DNA of 64,000 nt from Rhodococcus sp. HNM0563 (GTDB taxonomy: Bacteria; Actinomycetota; Actinomycetes; Mycobacteriales; Mycobacteriaceae), in NCBI RefSeq assembly GCF_012726195.1, contig NZ_JAASAF010000003.1, forward strand, positions 372,001-436,000, given 5' to 3'. A program made the translations under genes and the position numbers. The notes beneath the pieces were generated by a model. The model did no database searches. It had not been told where the DNA came from and worked only from the letters and a program-made list of their open reading frames with translations. Positions 7,897-16,923 of this stretch are shown in pieces (positions within the stretch are counted from its first letter, which is position 1; each line of letters starts with the position of its first letter).

Positions 7897-8745
7897 CTAC
7901 CACGGGACACACACGAGTTCGCTGTAGAGGTCGTCGATCTGCGCAGGCTCCAGGTCGGCACTGCGGTACATCTTGGGCCAGCTGTCCAACTCGAACGACA
8001 TCCGTGGCCTACGCTCGATCAGCCTCAGCTCGGCAAGCGTCGCCACAAGTCCGTGCCGCACCAGCAGGTGTCGCGTCAACGGCATCAGGGCACGTTGGAA
8101 CAGGCCCGGATTACTCACATGCAGAACGATGGCGAATACCGGTATGCCCTTGTACCGACACTTCCGGTACATGACGTAGCAGGATTCCTGCCCACGGAGC
8201 ACCACGAGATGGCGCGCAGCAAGCGCATGTGCGTGGTCACGGTAGAGGTCGAACTCGACGCCGGTGAGCGTGCGCGCGATGACCTGCGGGTCGGAACTCA
8301 CCCTCGTTCGCGAGGGCACCGTCGGCCACGGGAGATTGGGGATGAGCGCCGCAGACGTATCGAGGAATCGGAACTTCCTCCAGGACAGAATCTCCCGAGG
8401 CCCGTCGTCGGGAGAGAGCACGGTGAAGTGGTATCCGTCCTGCGCCAGCAATGCGTCGAGCAACGACATACTGCGTGCCCGATAGTCGGACAACACGCAC
8501 CACGATCCCATATTGCAGAACCGCTCCACTTGCCCCGCGACCCGGCGCTGGGAGTAGAGAGCCAGCAATGTGCCCACCACATTCGGGCCGTCGCGCAACA
8601 TGAATCCGTGATTCGGAGCGTCCACCTTCCACGGCACCGTCGCGCATGCCGACTCCCACGGCACGCGGTCATTGTGATTGACGCTCAAGAAGTCCGCGAC
8701 CTCGCCGAGGTCGGCGTCGGTGATCGGGGCAAGCTCCACGGTCAT
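7897..8745 (-). CDS. GNAT-family N-acyltransferase of the beta-lysine module
   Basis: 282 aa from the ATG at 8745, fixed by an ATGA overlap with the kamA-like stop. The N-terminal half is a GNAT-type fold ('APITDADLGEVADFL', 'VVGTLLALYSQRRVAGQVERFCNMGSWCVLSDYRARSMSLLDALL'), with 'W-C-V-L-x-x-Y-R' matching the acetyl-CoA-binding strand/loop. The C-terminal half is less typical, with a 'YVMYRKCRYKGIPVF' segment. Two roles fit: acetylation of beta-lysine, as AblB does in archaea next to the KamA-type enzyme AblA, or transfer of an aminoacyl group from the carrier protein onto the glycan. The sequence does not decide between them. Confidence 0.65.
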   Translation of the reverse strand: MTVELAPITDADLGEVADFLSVNHNDRVPWESACATVPWKVDAPNHGFMLRDGPNVVGTLLALYSQRRVAGQVERFCNMGSWCVLSDYRARSMSLLDALLAQDGYHFTVLSPDDGPREILSWRKFRFLDTSAALIPNLPWPTVPSRTRVSSDPQVIARTLTGVEFDLYRDHAHALAARHLVVLRGQESCYVMYRKCRYKGIPVFAIVLHVSNPGLFQRALMPLTRHLLVRHGLVATLAELRLIERRPRMSFELDSWPKMYRSADLEPAQIDDLYSELVCVPW

Positions 8746-10169
8746 GGCGCAGAGACCGTTCCGGAGGCATCGCACGGGACGGTGCACGAGTTCCGCCACC
8801 ACGTCTGCCCGGAGGGCGGAAGTGTGTCGATCGGGTCGTAATACGGATAGACCCGGTTCAACGCATCGACGTCCATGCCGTCCAATCCAGTGCGATAGTT
8901 CTTGCTCCAGTGCGAGATACCGCGAATCCGGTCGTAGTAGACCACCTGGTGAACCCAGCGCTTGCCGACGAACGGGACATCGCACACGATCCGCGGGGTC
9001 GCGAATCCGGGTAGGTAACCCATGATCTCCTGCTGCAGTTGCTGCGCCTCCCACAGCGCGACCCGCCAGTGCTCGGCGTGGGGAATCATGTCGCACATGT
9101 AGAAGTAGTAGGGCAGGATGTTCGCTTCGCCCTGCAAGGCGAAACACAGATCGAGCAGGTCGGTGGTGGTGGCGTTCACCCCACGCAGCAACACTCCCTG
9201 GTTGCGCACATCGCGCAGACCGGCGTCGAGCAGTGCCCGCGTGGCCTCCGCAACCAGTGGAGTCACCGACTGCACATGGTTGATGTGGGTATGCAAAGCC
9301 AGATTGACGCCTCGATCCGCGGCGGTGCGCGCCACACGGGCAACTCCGTCGACCACCTTGTCCTGCAGCCAGTGCTGCGGCAACCCGGCAAGAGCCTTCG
9401 ATGCCAAGCGGATATCGCGAACAGTCTCGATCTCGAGCAACTCCGCGACGAAGGCCTCCAGCCGCGGCCAGGGAAGATTCGCCACGTCGCCGCCGGAGAC
9501 CACGACGTCGCGCACGGATGGCGTGGCACGCAGGTACTCCAGCATTCGTTCCTGCCGGTCGGCCGGCCGCAGCTCCAACTTCGCCTTACCGATCGTCGGT
9601 GTGGAATTACCGACGAGGTCCATCCGTGTGCAGTGTCCACAATATTGCGGACAGGTCGACAACAGCTCGGCAAGAACCTTGGTGGGGTACCGATGGGTCA
9701 ACCCCTCTGTCGCCCACATTTCGCTCTCGTGCAACGAATCCCGCTCGGCGTACGGATGCGAGATCCACTGCGGATCACGATCGCTGAGTACGGGCAACAT
9801 GTAGCGGCGGATCGGATCCGCATAGAAGGCCTCGGTGAAACCGCGGCGTGTCGCGCCCGACGGCGTCATGGTGTTCAGCATCTGCGGCGGCAGCAGCATC
9901 GACATCGTCGCACGTTCCTGCTGATCGGCAGCGAGATCGGCATAGAACTTCTCGTCCAGAAGATCGCCCATCACCGCGCGCAACTGCGCGATGTTCTTGA
10001 CGGAGTGGGCGCGCTGCCATTGTGCATCACGCCACTCGGATTCGGTGACGGCCGACCATCCCGGATATCGTCGCCAGTCCGGCTCGATCAATTGCTTTCG
10101 CACGTACCTGTACGGCTGATCGGTGGCGTAGGCGAACCCGGTCTTCTCGCGTTCGATGTATGTGGTCAT
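8742..10169 (-). CDS. KamA-family radical SAM lysine 2,3-aminomutase
   Basis: 475 aa from the ATG at 10169 (ATGA overlap with the amine oxidase stop); the longer open frame upstream is shadow. The radical SAM cluster motif C-x3-C-x2-C is at C173, C177 and C180 within 'LTHRYPTKVLAEL...CPQYCGHCTR', the KamA signature region. 'VVVSGGD' follows, and 'ILPYYFYMCDMIPHAEHWR' matches 'PYY...CD' in KamA. The PLP lysine is probably K403 ('CDVPFVGKRW'), replacing the usual PGGGGK. Family members exchange the alpha-amino group of L-lysine to C3, giving beta-lysine; related enzymes act on glutamate or arginine. The neighbouring adenylation domain with a beta-lysine-type code supports lysine. Confidence 0.85.
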   Translation of the reverse strand: MTTYIEREKTGFAYATDQPYRYVRKQLIEPDWRRYPGWSAVTESEWRDAQWQRAHSVKNIAQLRAVMGDLLDEKFYADLAADQQERATMSMLLPPQMLNTMTPSGATRRGFTEAFYADPIRRYMLPVLSDRDPQWISHPYAERDSLHESEMWATEGLTHRYPTKVLAELLSTCPQYCGHCTRMDLVGNSTPTIGKAKLELRPADRQERMLEYLRATPSVRDVVVSGGDVANLPWPRLEAFVAELLEIETVRDIRLASKALAGLPQHWLQDKVVDGVARVARTAADRGVNLALHTHINHVQSVTPLVAEATRALLDAGLRDVRNQGVLLRGVNATTTDLLDLCFALQGEANILPYYFYMCDMIPHAEHWRVALWEAQQLQQEIMGYLPGFATPRIVCDVPFVGKRWVHQVVYYDRIRGISHWSKNYRTGLDGMDVDALNRVYPYYDPIDTLPPSGQTWWRNSCTVPCDASGTVSAP

Positions 10170-11554
10170 CGTGATACAACCTTCCGAGAATCGGTTTGCG
10201 AAATTCCGGCCGCGATCATCTCGGCGGCGACGCGACGACCGGACCTGATCGCGCCTTCCATGAGCCCGAAGAACTCCAGGCTCGTTTCGGTTCCGGCCCA
10301 GTGCACCCGGCCGTGGGGTTCGATCAGGCTCGGTCCGAGCCGCAACCAATCGCCGGGGCCGAACAGGGCGGCATAGCACCCCTTGCTGTACGTCTCGGAC
10401 AGCCAATCGGTCACTGTGCACTGCGACGGCGCCGGCAGTTGCGGGAACAGCCGGCGGGTGTGGGCCAGCGCTGCCTCCCGCTGCTCCGCCTCCGACATCG
10501 CGGAGAAGGCGGAGGCCGCAGCACCCGTGACGAATCCGGTGAGAATGCCGACGGACTCATCCGGAGGCGAATCGTCGACGGTGGACAGCAACGGCCCCTG
10601 CGCACTCACCGACCACCCGGACAGGCCGCTGTCCCGCCAGATCGGCGACGGGTAACTCAGGTGTACCTTCACCGCGCACCCGCGGCCGGTCGCGGCCGTG
10701 GCACGCGGCTCGGGTAGCCCTGGCCGGAACTCGATCTGCTGCGCCAGCAGCGGCGGAATGGCGACCACGACGCGATCGGCCCGGTACGTGGTCGAGATCC
10801 CCTCGCTGTCCGGACCACAGGCCACCGTCACTCCGTCCCGATCCTGTTCGATCGCGAGAACCGGACGATCCAACCGCACTCGGTCACCGAGCCGGTCGGC
10901 GAGCGCCTCGCACAGCAGGTGCGAGCCCCCGTCGATCCGCCATTGCTGCGCACCGCCCTCGAACGCGTTGAGGTAGCGGATCCCACCGCCGGACGACAGG
11001 TAGAAAGCCATGTGGAGCACGGAGATCGACGCGGGGTCCGCCGCCATCATCTCGCCGAGGAACAGCGGGAGAAAGGTCTGCGCATCCGGATGATCGATCA
11101 CGTCGGCCGCCCATTGTGCAACCGAGATCCGGTCGAGGCGTTCCGCATCCGGGCTCAGCCAGGGAGCATCGGTGCGCACCGACGCCACGATCTCGTCGAG
11201 CCGGTCGAACAGATCACCGAGCGCGACAGCCCCCAGCGGAGGCACCCTACCCGGCGTGGTTGTCCGCTGCCCCGCCATCAGAAAGGTGCTGTCCCCAGCC
11301 ATCTCGGTGGAGGCCACGCCGAGTCCGTACTCGCGCAGCTGCGCGAGAAGTTCGGTGTGTCGCACGCCCAGATAGGCGGCTCCTCCGTCCGCTGAGATAC
11401 CCGAGGACACCGGAATTCCATGCATCCGGCCGCCCACGCGATCTCGCGCCTCCAAGACAGTGACGACCGCGCCCGCGTTCACCAGATCGACCGCGGCGGT
11501 CAACCCCGCGAGTCCCGCACCGACCACGACGACCCGCATGCGCGTCCCGTTCAC
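10166..11554 (-). CDS. Flavin-dependent monoamine oxidase-like enzyme
   Basis: 462 aa. The N-terminus carries the Rossmann FAD motif (VVVVGAGLAGLTAA) and the 'EARDRVGGR' motif of the amine oxidase family. The C-terminal 'GRVHWAGTETSLEFFGLMEGAIRSG' block is the typical flavin-binding end, and 'KGCYAAL' provides a cysteine where MAO-type enzymes can attach FAD covalently. It is coupled by ATGA overlap to the carrier-protein gene upstream and the kamA-like gene downstream. Family enzymes oxidise primary or secondary amines to imines/aldehydes with release of H2O2. Its substrate here could be free or carrier-bound (beta-)lysine, but that is inference. Confidence 0.8.
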   Translation of the reverse strand: MNGTRMRVVVVGAGLAGLTAAVDLVNAGAVVTVLEARDRVGGRMHGIPVSSGISADGGAAYLGVRHTELLAQLREYGLGVASTEMAGDSTFLMAGQRTTTPGRVPPLGAVALGDLFDRLDEIVASVRTDAPWLSPDAERLDRISVAQWAADVIDHPDAQTFLPLFLGEMMAADPASISVLHMAFYLSSGGGIRYLNAFEGGAQQWRIDGGSHLLCEALADRLGDRVRLDRPVLAIEQDRDGVTVACGPDSEGISTTYRADRVVVAIPPLLAQQIEFRPGLPEPRATAATGRGCAVKVHLSYPSPIWRDSGLSGWSVSAQGPLLSTVDDSPPDESVGILTGFVTGAAASAFSAMSEAEQREAALAHTRRLFPQLPAPSQCTVTDWLSETYSKGCYAALFGPGDWLRLGPSLIEPHGRVHWAGTETSLEFFGLMEGAIRSGRRVAAEMIAAGISQTDSRKVVSR

Positions 11555-11772
11555 GACGCGACCGCCGTCACTTTGGCGGTCAGCTGCTCCGCGGTGGGCC
11601 CATCGAGGAAGTCGTCGTATGGCAGTTCGATTCCGAAATCACGGGCAATGGCACTGAGCACCCGCGTGGCCAGAAGTGAATCACCACCGAGTTCGAAGAA
11701 GTCGGAACCGGCATCGACGTCGGGGGTCTCGAGGACCCGGCGGAAGATCTGGACAATATGGTCAGAGTTCAT
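11551..11772 (-). CDS. Stand-alone peptidyl/acyl carrier protein
   Basis: 73 aa, the usual length of a single carrier domain. The phosphopantetheine attachment motif is F-F-E-L-G-G-D-S-L with the modified serine at S32, which is the NRPS-type (GGDSL) rather than the fatty-acid type (DSLD). It overlaps by 4 bases with the adenylation-domain gene upstream and the amine oxidase gene downstream. It should hold the amino acid activated by that adenylation domain as a thioester. No phosphopantetheinyl transferase is visible in the window. Confidence 0.9.
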   Translation of the reverse strand: MNSDHIVQIFRRVLETPDVDAGSDFFELGGDSLLATRVLSAIARDFGIELPYDDFLDGPTAEQLTAKVTAVAS

Positions 11773-13403
11773 CGTTCTGCTCCTTCGAGGTCACCGTTCA
11801 GTGCGGCACGCTGTGTCGCCGATCGATCGATTTTTCCGCTGGCGGTGTACTCCAGTCCTGAAACGAAATACACACGGGCAGGAACGAATTGGCTCGGTAG
11901 CCGCTCACGCAGGAAGCGCTTCAACTCGCGTGGCGTCGGTAGCGTCCCTGCGGCCGGGACCACATACGCCGTCAGCGACATTCGTCCCAGTAGCAGTTCT
12001 CCGACCACCACTGCACCCGCGACGGCGGGATGTGTAGTCAACTGCGCCTCGACTTCCGCCGGATGCACCCGGACGCCGAGTACCTTCAGCTGGTCGTCCG
12101 CACGCCCTCGTGAGAACACCGGGCCGGTCCCGCTGCGAGAGGCGAGATCACCTGTGCGAAACCACCGGGCCGGTCCCGTTCCGTGGTCGGCGACGGGGAA
12201 CCCGGACGCTGTGTGCTCCGGCATGCCCAGATACCCGGTTGCCAGCGATGGCCCGGATACCAGGAGTTCACCGTCGTCGGTGATGTGATCGCGCACGTGG
12301 GGCAGCGGGCGCCCGATCGGTGCGTCGGAGGTGAGTGCCATGACCTCGGGTTCGGCGCCCGGGCCGCTGAGCCTCACAGCGTGGGTCACCATCGTCGTCT
12401 CGGTGCACCCGTAGGTATTGAGCAACACGACGTTTCCGACGGGGAGTTCTCGCCACTGCCGCAACCGGGTCGGATCGACCCGTTCACCCCCGATCACCAC
12501 CAGTCGGAGGCTGCCCGGCAAGCCGATCTGCTCTTCGTGCAGGTAGAGCACGAGTTCGTGCCAGTACGCCGTCGGCAGGTCGATCATGGTGATCGCCTGC
12601 TCGGCCAGCATGCGCACGAAGGGCCGGAACGATCCGATGTGGGCCGCATCATCGAACACCACTGTTGCGCCGGTGATCAATGCGGGCACCATCTCTTCGA
12701 GACACGTGTCCCAGCCGAGAGAGGCGAATTGGAGAACACGGTCGTCGGGTGTGAGTTCGAAGAGGTCGCGCAGCGCGCGTGCCGTCACGGTCAGCGCATG
12801 CCGCGAGATCGCAACCGGCTTCGGAGTTCCTGTGGAACCCGAGGTACACAGCACATATGCCGGATCGTCCGGGAGCCAGGTAGGGCCCGACAGGTCGCCC
12901 TCCACCACTGCCGGGCTGTCGGACACGTCGAACCCACGGTTGTCCGATCCACCGCCGTCGAGATCGGCGATGATCACACGATCGACTCCGAGGGCCGCGG
13001 CGAGAGAATGTTTGCGGGCGCCGGGAAGCGCCGAGTCGATCGGACAGTAAGTGACACCTGCCTGAAGGATTCCGAACAGATGTTCCACCACGGCGGGCGT
13101 GTGCGACACGACCGCGCCGATCCGGCCCGATCCCCCGCCAGCGTCCGGCCGGATCGAGCGGTACCTCGATGCTGTGGAACGGACCCTTGCGGCGAGGTCC
13201 CCATAGGTGATGACGGACCCGTTGTACACGAGAGCCGCGTGGCCGGGCAGGTCGTGCGCCGCGGCGACGAAATCCGTCACCACGTCACCGGTGTGATCGA
13301 TGGCGACCGGAGCGATATCGGGTCCGGAAAGAGTGTTGTGAGACATGAATTCCTCGCTGTCGAGAGAGTTCGGTTGCGGTGCGATTCGCTCCTTCTTCGT
13401 CAT
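11769..13403 (-). CDS. Stand-alone NRPS-type adenylation domain, predicted beta-lysine specific
   Basis: 544 aa from the ATG at 13403 (ATGA overlap with the polymerase stop); the ATG at 13346 with GAGGA ahead is a good alternative giving 525 aa. Core motifs: 'LCTSGSTGTPKP' (A3), 'NTYGCTETT' (A5, C for the usual P), 'FRTGDL' (A7), 'SRGRADDQLKVLGVR' (A8) and 'ASGKIDR' (A10). Aligning by eye to the gramicidin PheA domain gives the pocket residues D232, T233, E236, D275, V303, G305, T330, M338, V339, K524, i.e. D-T-E-D-V-G-T-M-V-K. I recall this as the beta-lysine code of the viomycin/streptothricin type. D232 indicates an amino-acid substrate. There is no condensation or thioesterase domain. It should form the aminoacyl-AMP and load the adjacent carrier protein. 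Confidence 0.85.
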   Translation of the reverse strand: MTKKERIAPQPNSLDSEEFMSHNTLSGPDIAPVAIDHTGDVVTDFVAAAHDLPGHAALVYNGSVITYGDLAARVRSTASRYRSIRPDAGGGSGRIGAVVSHTPAVVEHLFGILQAGVTYCPIDSALPGARKHSLAAALGVDRVIIADLDGGGSDNRGFDVSDSPAVVEGDLSGPTWLPDDPAYVLCTSGSTGTPKPVAISRHALTVTARALRDLFELTPDDRVLQFASLGWDTCLEEMVPALITGATVVFDDAAHIGSFRPFVRMLAEQAITMIDLPTAYWHELVLYLHEEQIGLPGSLRLVVIGGERVDPTRLRQWRELPVGNVVLLNTYGCTETTMVTHAVRLSGPGAEPEVMALTSDAPIGRPLPHVRDHITDDGELLVSGPSLATGYLGMPEHTASGFPVADHGTGPARWFRTGDLASRSGTGPVFSRGRADDQLKVLGVRVHPAEVEAQLTTHPAVAGAVVVGELLLGRMSLTAYVVPAAGTLPTPRELKRFLRERLPSQFVPARVYFVSGLEYTASGKIDRSATQRAALNGDLEGAER

Positions 13404-15535
13404 GACGTCAACATCGCGAAGCGCTCGAGAACGACGAGCACGAATCCGATGAGCAGTGGAATTGCAGCGAAGGTGAGGGGGCGCAGACGTTTGTATCTGT
13501 CGGGAGTGAGCCGCAGGCGCCACGCCTCACGCACACCCAAGGTGCCCACGAGCAAGATCAGGAAAGCCACGCCGACCCCGGTCCAGGGCGTGAGCCACAC
13601 CTGCACTCCGGTGGACATCAGTGCCGTGTGTTCGGCTTCGGCATCCGGAGGCCAGTCGAGGGAATAGACCGTGGCGTCCTGGTTCTCCACGACCGTTCGC
13701 AGTCCGGGCGCGTCGGCCAACGAGGCGCGGAACTCGTCGCCCCAGCCCAGCGGGTATCCCTGGCCGAGCTCGACGAACGCTTCCTGGCTTCGAGTGGTGA
13801 TCAGGTAGGTGTCCGGCCCCTTGTCACGGAGCGCCTGCAGCACGCCTGTCACATCCGACGGGTCGAGGGGGGCCATCGTGTTCGACCAGTGGACGCGTTC
13901 CACGTCGCGGTAACCGAGCGGCATGAACGGGGTGGAGTTGAGCTCGGGGACCGCAGTGACGTAGAGGAACCGCACGTCGTCGGTGGTCTGGTCGTAGACC
14001 GATCCCACTGCACTCACCGCGCCGCTGTCGATGCGCTCGAACGGCTCGTTACCGTAGCGGGTGACGAAGAAGGACAACATCATGACCAGTCCGAGCGCGC
14101 ATGCAGCGCAGCGAGCAAGGAGAGAGGGCCGCGACACCGGGCGGGGAAACAGTGCAAGCGCGACGAGCACCGAGGCCGGGGCAAGTGCGAACAGGTAGAC
14201 CCTCAACGCCATCTCGCCGCCGTAACTCTGCATGAAGGCCAGGCCGATCGGAGCGGTGATCAGGACGAGTAGTACACGGTCCTCGATTCCTCGCCGCCGG
14301 CGCCGGAGTAGCCCTACGCCTGCGATCACGAACACCAGTACCGTCGTGAGCATCCGGGCGCGCACCACCCATTGGTGCTCGGGGTTTCCGAGTTCTGCCC
14401 GATCAGAGATGTTCGCAGACACCGTCGATCCGACGTTCCCGACACCGCTCATCACCTCCCCGAAATGACCTCCCCAATACGCCTGGGTCATATAGCTGAC
14501 CCAGGCGACGACGATCACGACGAGCAGTACGGGAAGTCCCCGGAGTACGCATCGGCGCGCGACGACCAGCCCCGCGGCGCTCAGGATCATGGCGAAGGGG
14601 GTCAGTTGGTGACAGACGGTTGCGGCAGCGAACAGACCCACCACGACGGCGAGGATCACCACTTGCTCCGACGGATCTGTCTTCCTCTGCGGCAGCTCCC
14701 CGCGCGATGCTTCACCCCAAACCCATCGCCACAGCCTGTTCCCCGGACGCAAGGGCCAGGGGGCATCCCCCGACGGTGAACGAGGTGTACGGAACCAGAC
14801 GACGAGGAAGCCCACGAAGAGCAGGTAGAGCACCAGCGCGAAGCCCTGCGGCGAGAAGTAGTCCTGCCCGATCCAGTTGAGGAGACAGAAGAACATGGCC
14901 GCGAGCCATTTCGCCTGCCAGGACATCCGGAGTGGGCTCATCAGCAGCCCGAGTGCGACGAGATACAGCAGGTTGGTGCCCACCGAGGCCACGGACACCG
15001 CGGCATGCAGCGCAGACAGGTCTCCCGAACCGCCCCAGAACGCGGCGAGTGCAAAGAAGCCGGGCCAGGACCATCGGGCGTCGAGGTCCGGTGCGGTGGT
15101 TCCGGTTCGGGCGATGAACTCGACGAATCCGATGTGGACCCAGCTGATCGGGAACCGCGGCTCCGACTCGAGCAGCAGTGTGATGCCGTGCAGCATGAGC
15201 ACGAGCAGGACCAGGTGGATACCGAGTAGCCAGGTGCGGCGGCGGTTCAACGACAACGTGCCGATGAAACCGAGCACGATCAGACCGGGCCCGAGCATGG
15301 TCGATACCGTCAGAACCGAAATCAGCCCGAGCCCGGTCATGGCTTGCAGATCGACGTTGCGCAGCCCGGCCAGGTACAACGCGACTGCCACGACGAGCGC
15401 AACGCAGAGAATCGCCACGGGCAGCCGTTGCCTGCGGTCTTGCGGAGGTAACGGCGGCTGCGCTTCGGTGTCGGTGCACTGTGGGTCGAAATCGGCCGGA
15501 TCGGACCGGCGCTTGTCCGCGTCGATCAGGGACAT
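13400..15535 (-). CDS. Large polytopic membrane protein, candidate polysaccharide polymerase or GT-C glycosyltransferase
   Basis: 711 aa from the ATG at 15535 (GAGGAG 5 bases ahead, 10-base overlap with the flippase); the longer open frame upstream is the flippase gene's shadow. It has a cytoplasmic N-terminus of about 35 residues, roughly a dozen hydrophobic helices through residue 500, then a soluble segment of about 130 residues ('VYDQTTDDVRFLYVTAVPEL...') and two final helices. That layout fits GT-C/YfhO-like or Wzy-like proteins that act on lipid-linked sugars at the outer face of the membrane. Its place right after the flippase gene supports a polymerase role. No catalytic motif could be fixed. 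Confidence 0.6.
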   Translation of the reverse strand: MSLIDADKRRSDPADFDPQCTDTEAQPPLPPQDRRQRLPVAILCVALVVAVALYLAGLRNVDLQAMTGLGLISVLTVSTMLGPGLIVLGFIGTLSLNRRRTWLLGIHLVLLVLMLHGITLLLESEPRFPISWVHIGFVEFIARTGTTAPDLDARWSWPGFFALAAFWGGSGDLSALHAAVSVASVGTNLLYLVALGLLMSPLRMSWQAKWLAAMFFCLLNWIGQDYFSPQGFALVLYLLFVGFLVVWFRTPRSPSGDAPWPLRPGNRLWRWVWGEASRGELPQRKTDPSEQVVILAVVVGLFAAATVCHQLTPFAMILSAAGLVVARRCVLRGLPVLLVVIVVAWVSYMTQAYWGGHFGEVMSGVGNVGSTVSANISDRAELGNPEHQWVVRARMLTTVLVFVIAGVGLLRRRRRGIEDRVLLVLITAPIGLAFMQSYGGEMALRVYLFALAPASVLVALALFPRPVSRPSLLARCAACALGLVMMLSFFVTRYGNEPFERIDSGAVSAVGSVYDQTTDDVRFLYVTAVPELNSTPFMPLGYRDVERVHWSNTMAPLDPSDVTGVLQALRDKGPDTYLITTRSQEAFVELGQGYPLGWGDEFRASLADAPGLRTVVENQDATVYSLDWPPDAEAEHTALMSTGVQVWLTPWTGVGVAFLILLVGTLGVREAWRLRLTPDRYKRLRPLTFAAIPLLIGFVLVVLERFAMLTS

Positions 15536-16923
15536 ACGCTCTCCTCGTATGTCTCGATCGGGGGGTCGCGCTGTGGGCGCTGCTTCAGGAGCCTGCCGAG
15601 ATCCGGAAGCACCGTCAGCATGGTGACGAGTTGACCGAGCAACACCGCGACGCCCACTGCGGTAAGCCTCGGATCGCCGAACTGGGCGAATACCTGGTCG
15701 TACCGCTGCAGGAGCACCACCAACCCCAGGACTGCCGTCGCTCGCGCCGATTGGACGATGATGATCCGCCTGCTTCGGGTGCGTGCCCGCAGCGTCCCGA
15801 GGTAGATGTCCACCACTGCGCTGGCCAGGCTGGCGAGGGCGAGCAGTTGGAGCAGCGGCACTGCGTCGAGGTAGCCGTCGCCGAGTAGTCCCATGGCGTA
15901 CGGAGCCGCGAGGCCGACCGCGACGAAACCTGCGACGAGCAGTCCCAGGGTCCTGATGAGCGCGGCGCGGCAGTAGTCGGCCAAACGCGAAGGGGCACAA
16001 ACTCCTTCCACAGCAAGCGATACACCGGTGTTGATCGCCACGAGGTTCATCATGTTGGCGACGGACCAGGCCAGGAAGAAGTACGCGTAGGTATGCGGAG
16101 CAACCCGCAACGCCACCAGGACGGGGACGAGAAAGATCGTGCCGTACTGCAGTAGCGCTCCGAAGTAGTCGGCGGCGAAGAACCGGCCGACCTGTGAAGC
16201 TCGCACTGCGACATCGTGAGTCGACGTGCGCACGTGCCGCGGTAGTAGCTTGCCGAAGATCAACAGGTTCACCGGGAACACGACGATGAACATGGAGATG
16301 ATCCAGGAGAAGAAGACCCCCGTACGGGGCATCGTCTCGGCGAGCAGTACGAGTAAGCCGAGCTTCGCGACGGCGAATGCCGCGTTCCACACGGGCACCC
16401 AGACGGCGACACGCAATCCGGTCAGGACACTGTCCTGCACCGTGATCACACTCGCGACCACCGCCGCGCCGATGAACCACAGTCGCATGTTCGGCTCGCG
16501 CAGGATGTCGTACGCCGGGCCGCCCAGTATGTCGAGCGCGAAGGTCAGGGCGACGGCCAGTACGGCGACCACTCCGGAGGTGAGCAGGTACACGAACACG
16601 ACGACCCGGACGGTGCGCGTGCCGGTCTTGGGTATGAAGCGGTTCAGCGTACCCGCGAAGTTGGCCGACACCAGCCCGGTCAACAGCATCAGCGCAGAGA
16701 TCGCAGCTGATCCGCGACCGACATCCGAATCGTCGTAGAAGTGCGCGGCGAGGATCCAGTACCCCAGGCCGAGTGCGCCGGTGATTCCGGTGTTGAGGAC
16801 GAGCGCATAGGTGTTCCGCAGGAAGAGCGAACCGCTGCCCCGATCACCGACCGCCCGCTCGGCCACAACACGATCGCCGGTGGGTCCGCCGCCCGGATCG
16901 ATCGCAAGCACGCTCTCAGCCAT
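15526..16923 (-). CDS. Wzx-like oligosaccharide flippase
   Basis: 465 aa with about 12-14 hydrophobic helices and the 'LFLRNTYALVLNTGITGALGLGYWILAAHFYD' opening common to polysaccharide-synthesis membrane proteins of the MOP superfamily. Such proteins flip undecaprenyl- or decaprenyl-linked repeat units across the membrane. The start overlaps the deacetylase gene by 8 bases. Gene position between deacetylase and polymerase fits a Wzx/Wzy-type pathway. Confidence 0.8.
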   Translation of the reverse strand: MAESVLAIDPGGGPTGDRVVAERAVGDRGSGSLFLRNTYALVLNTGITGALGLGYWILAAHFYDDSDVGRGSAAISALMLLTGLVSANFAGTLNRFIPKTGTRTVRVVVFVYLLTSGVVAVLAVALTFALDILGGPAYDILREPNMRLWFIGAAVVASVITVQDSVLTGLRVAVWVPVWNAAFAVAKLGLLVLLAETMPRTGVFFSWIISMFIVVFPVNLLIFGKLLPRHVRTSTHDVAVRASQVGRFFAADYFGALLQYGTIFLVPVLVALRVAPHTYAYFFLAWSVANMMNLVAINTGVSLAVEGVCAPSRLADYCRAALIRTLGLLVAGFVAVGLAAPYAMGLLGDGYLDAVPLLQLLALASLASAVVDIYLGTLRARTRSRRIIIVQSARATAVLGLVVLLQRYDQVFAQFGDPRLTAVGVAVLLGQLVTMLTVLPDLGRLLKQRPQRDPPIETYEESVCP

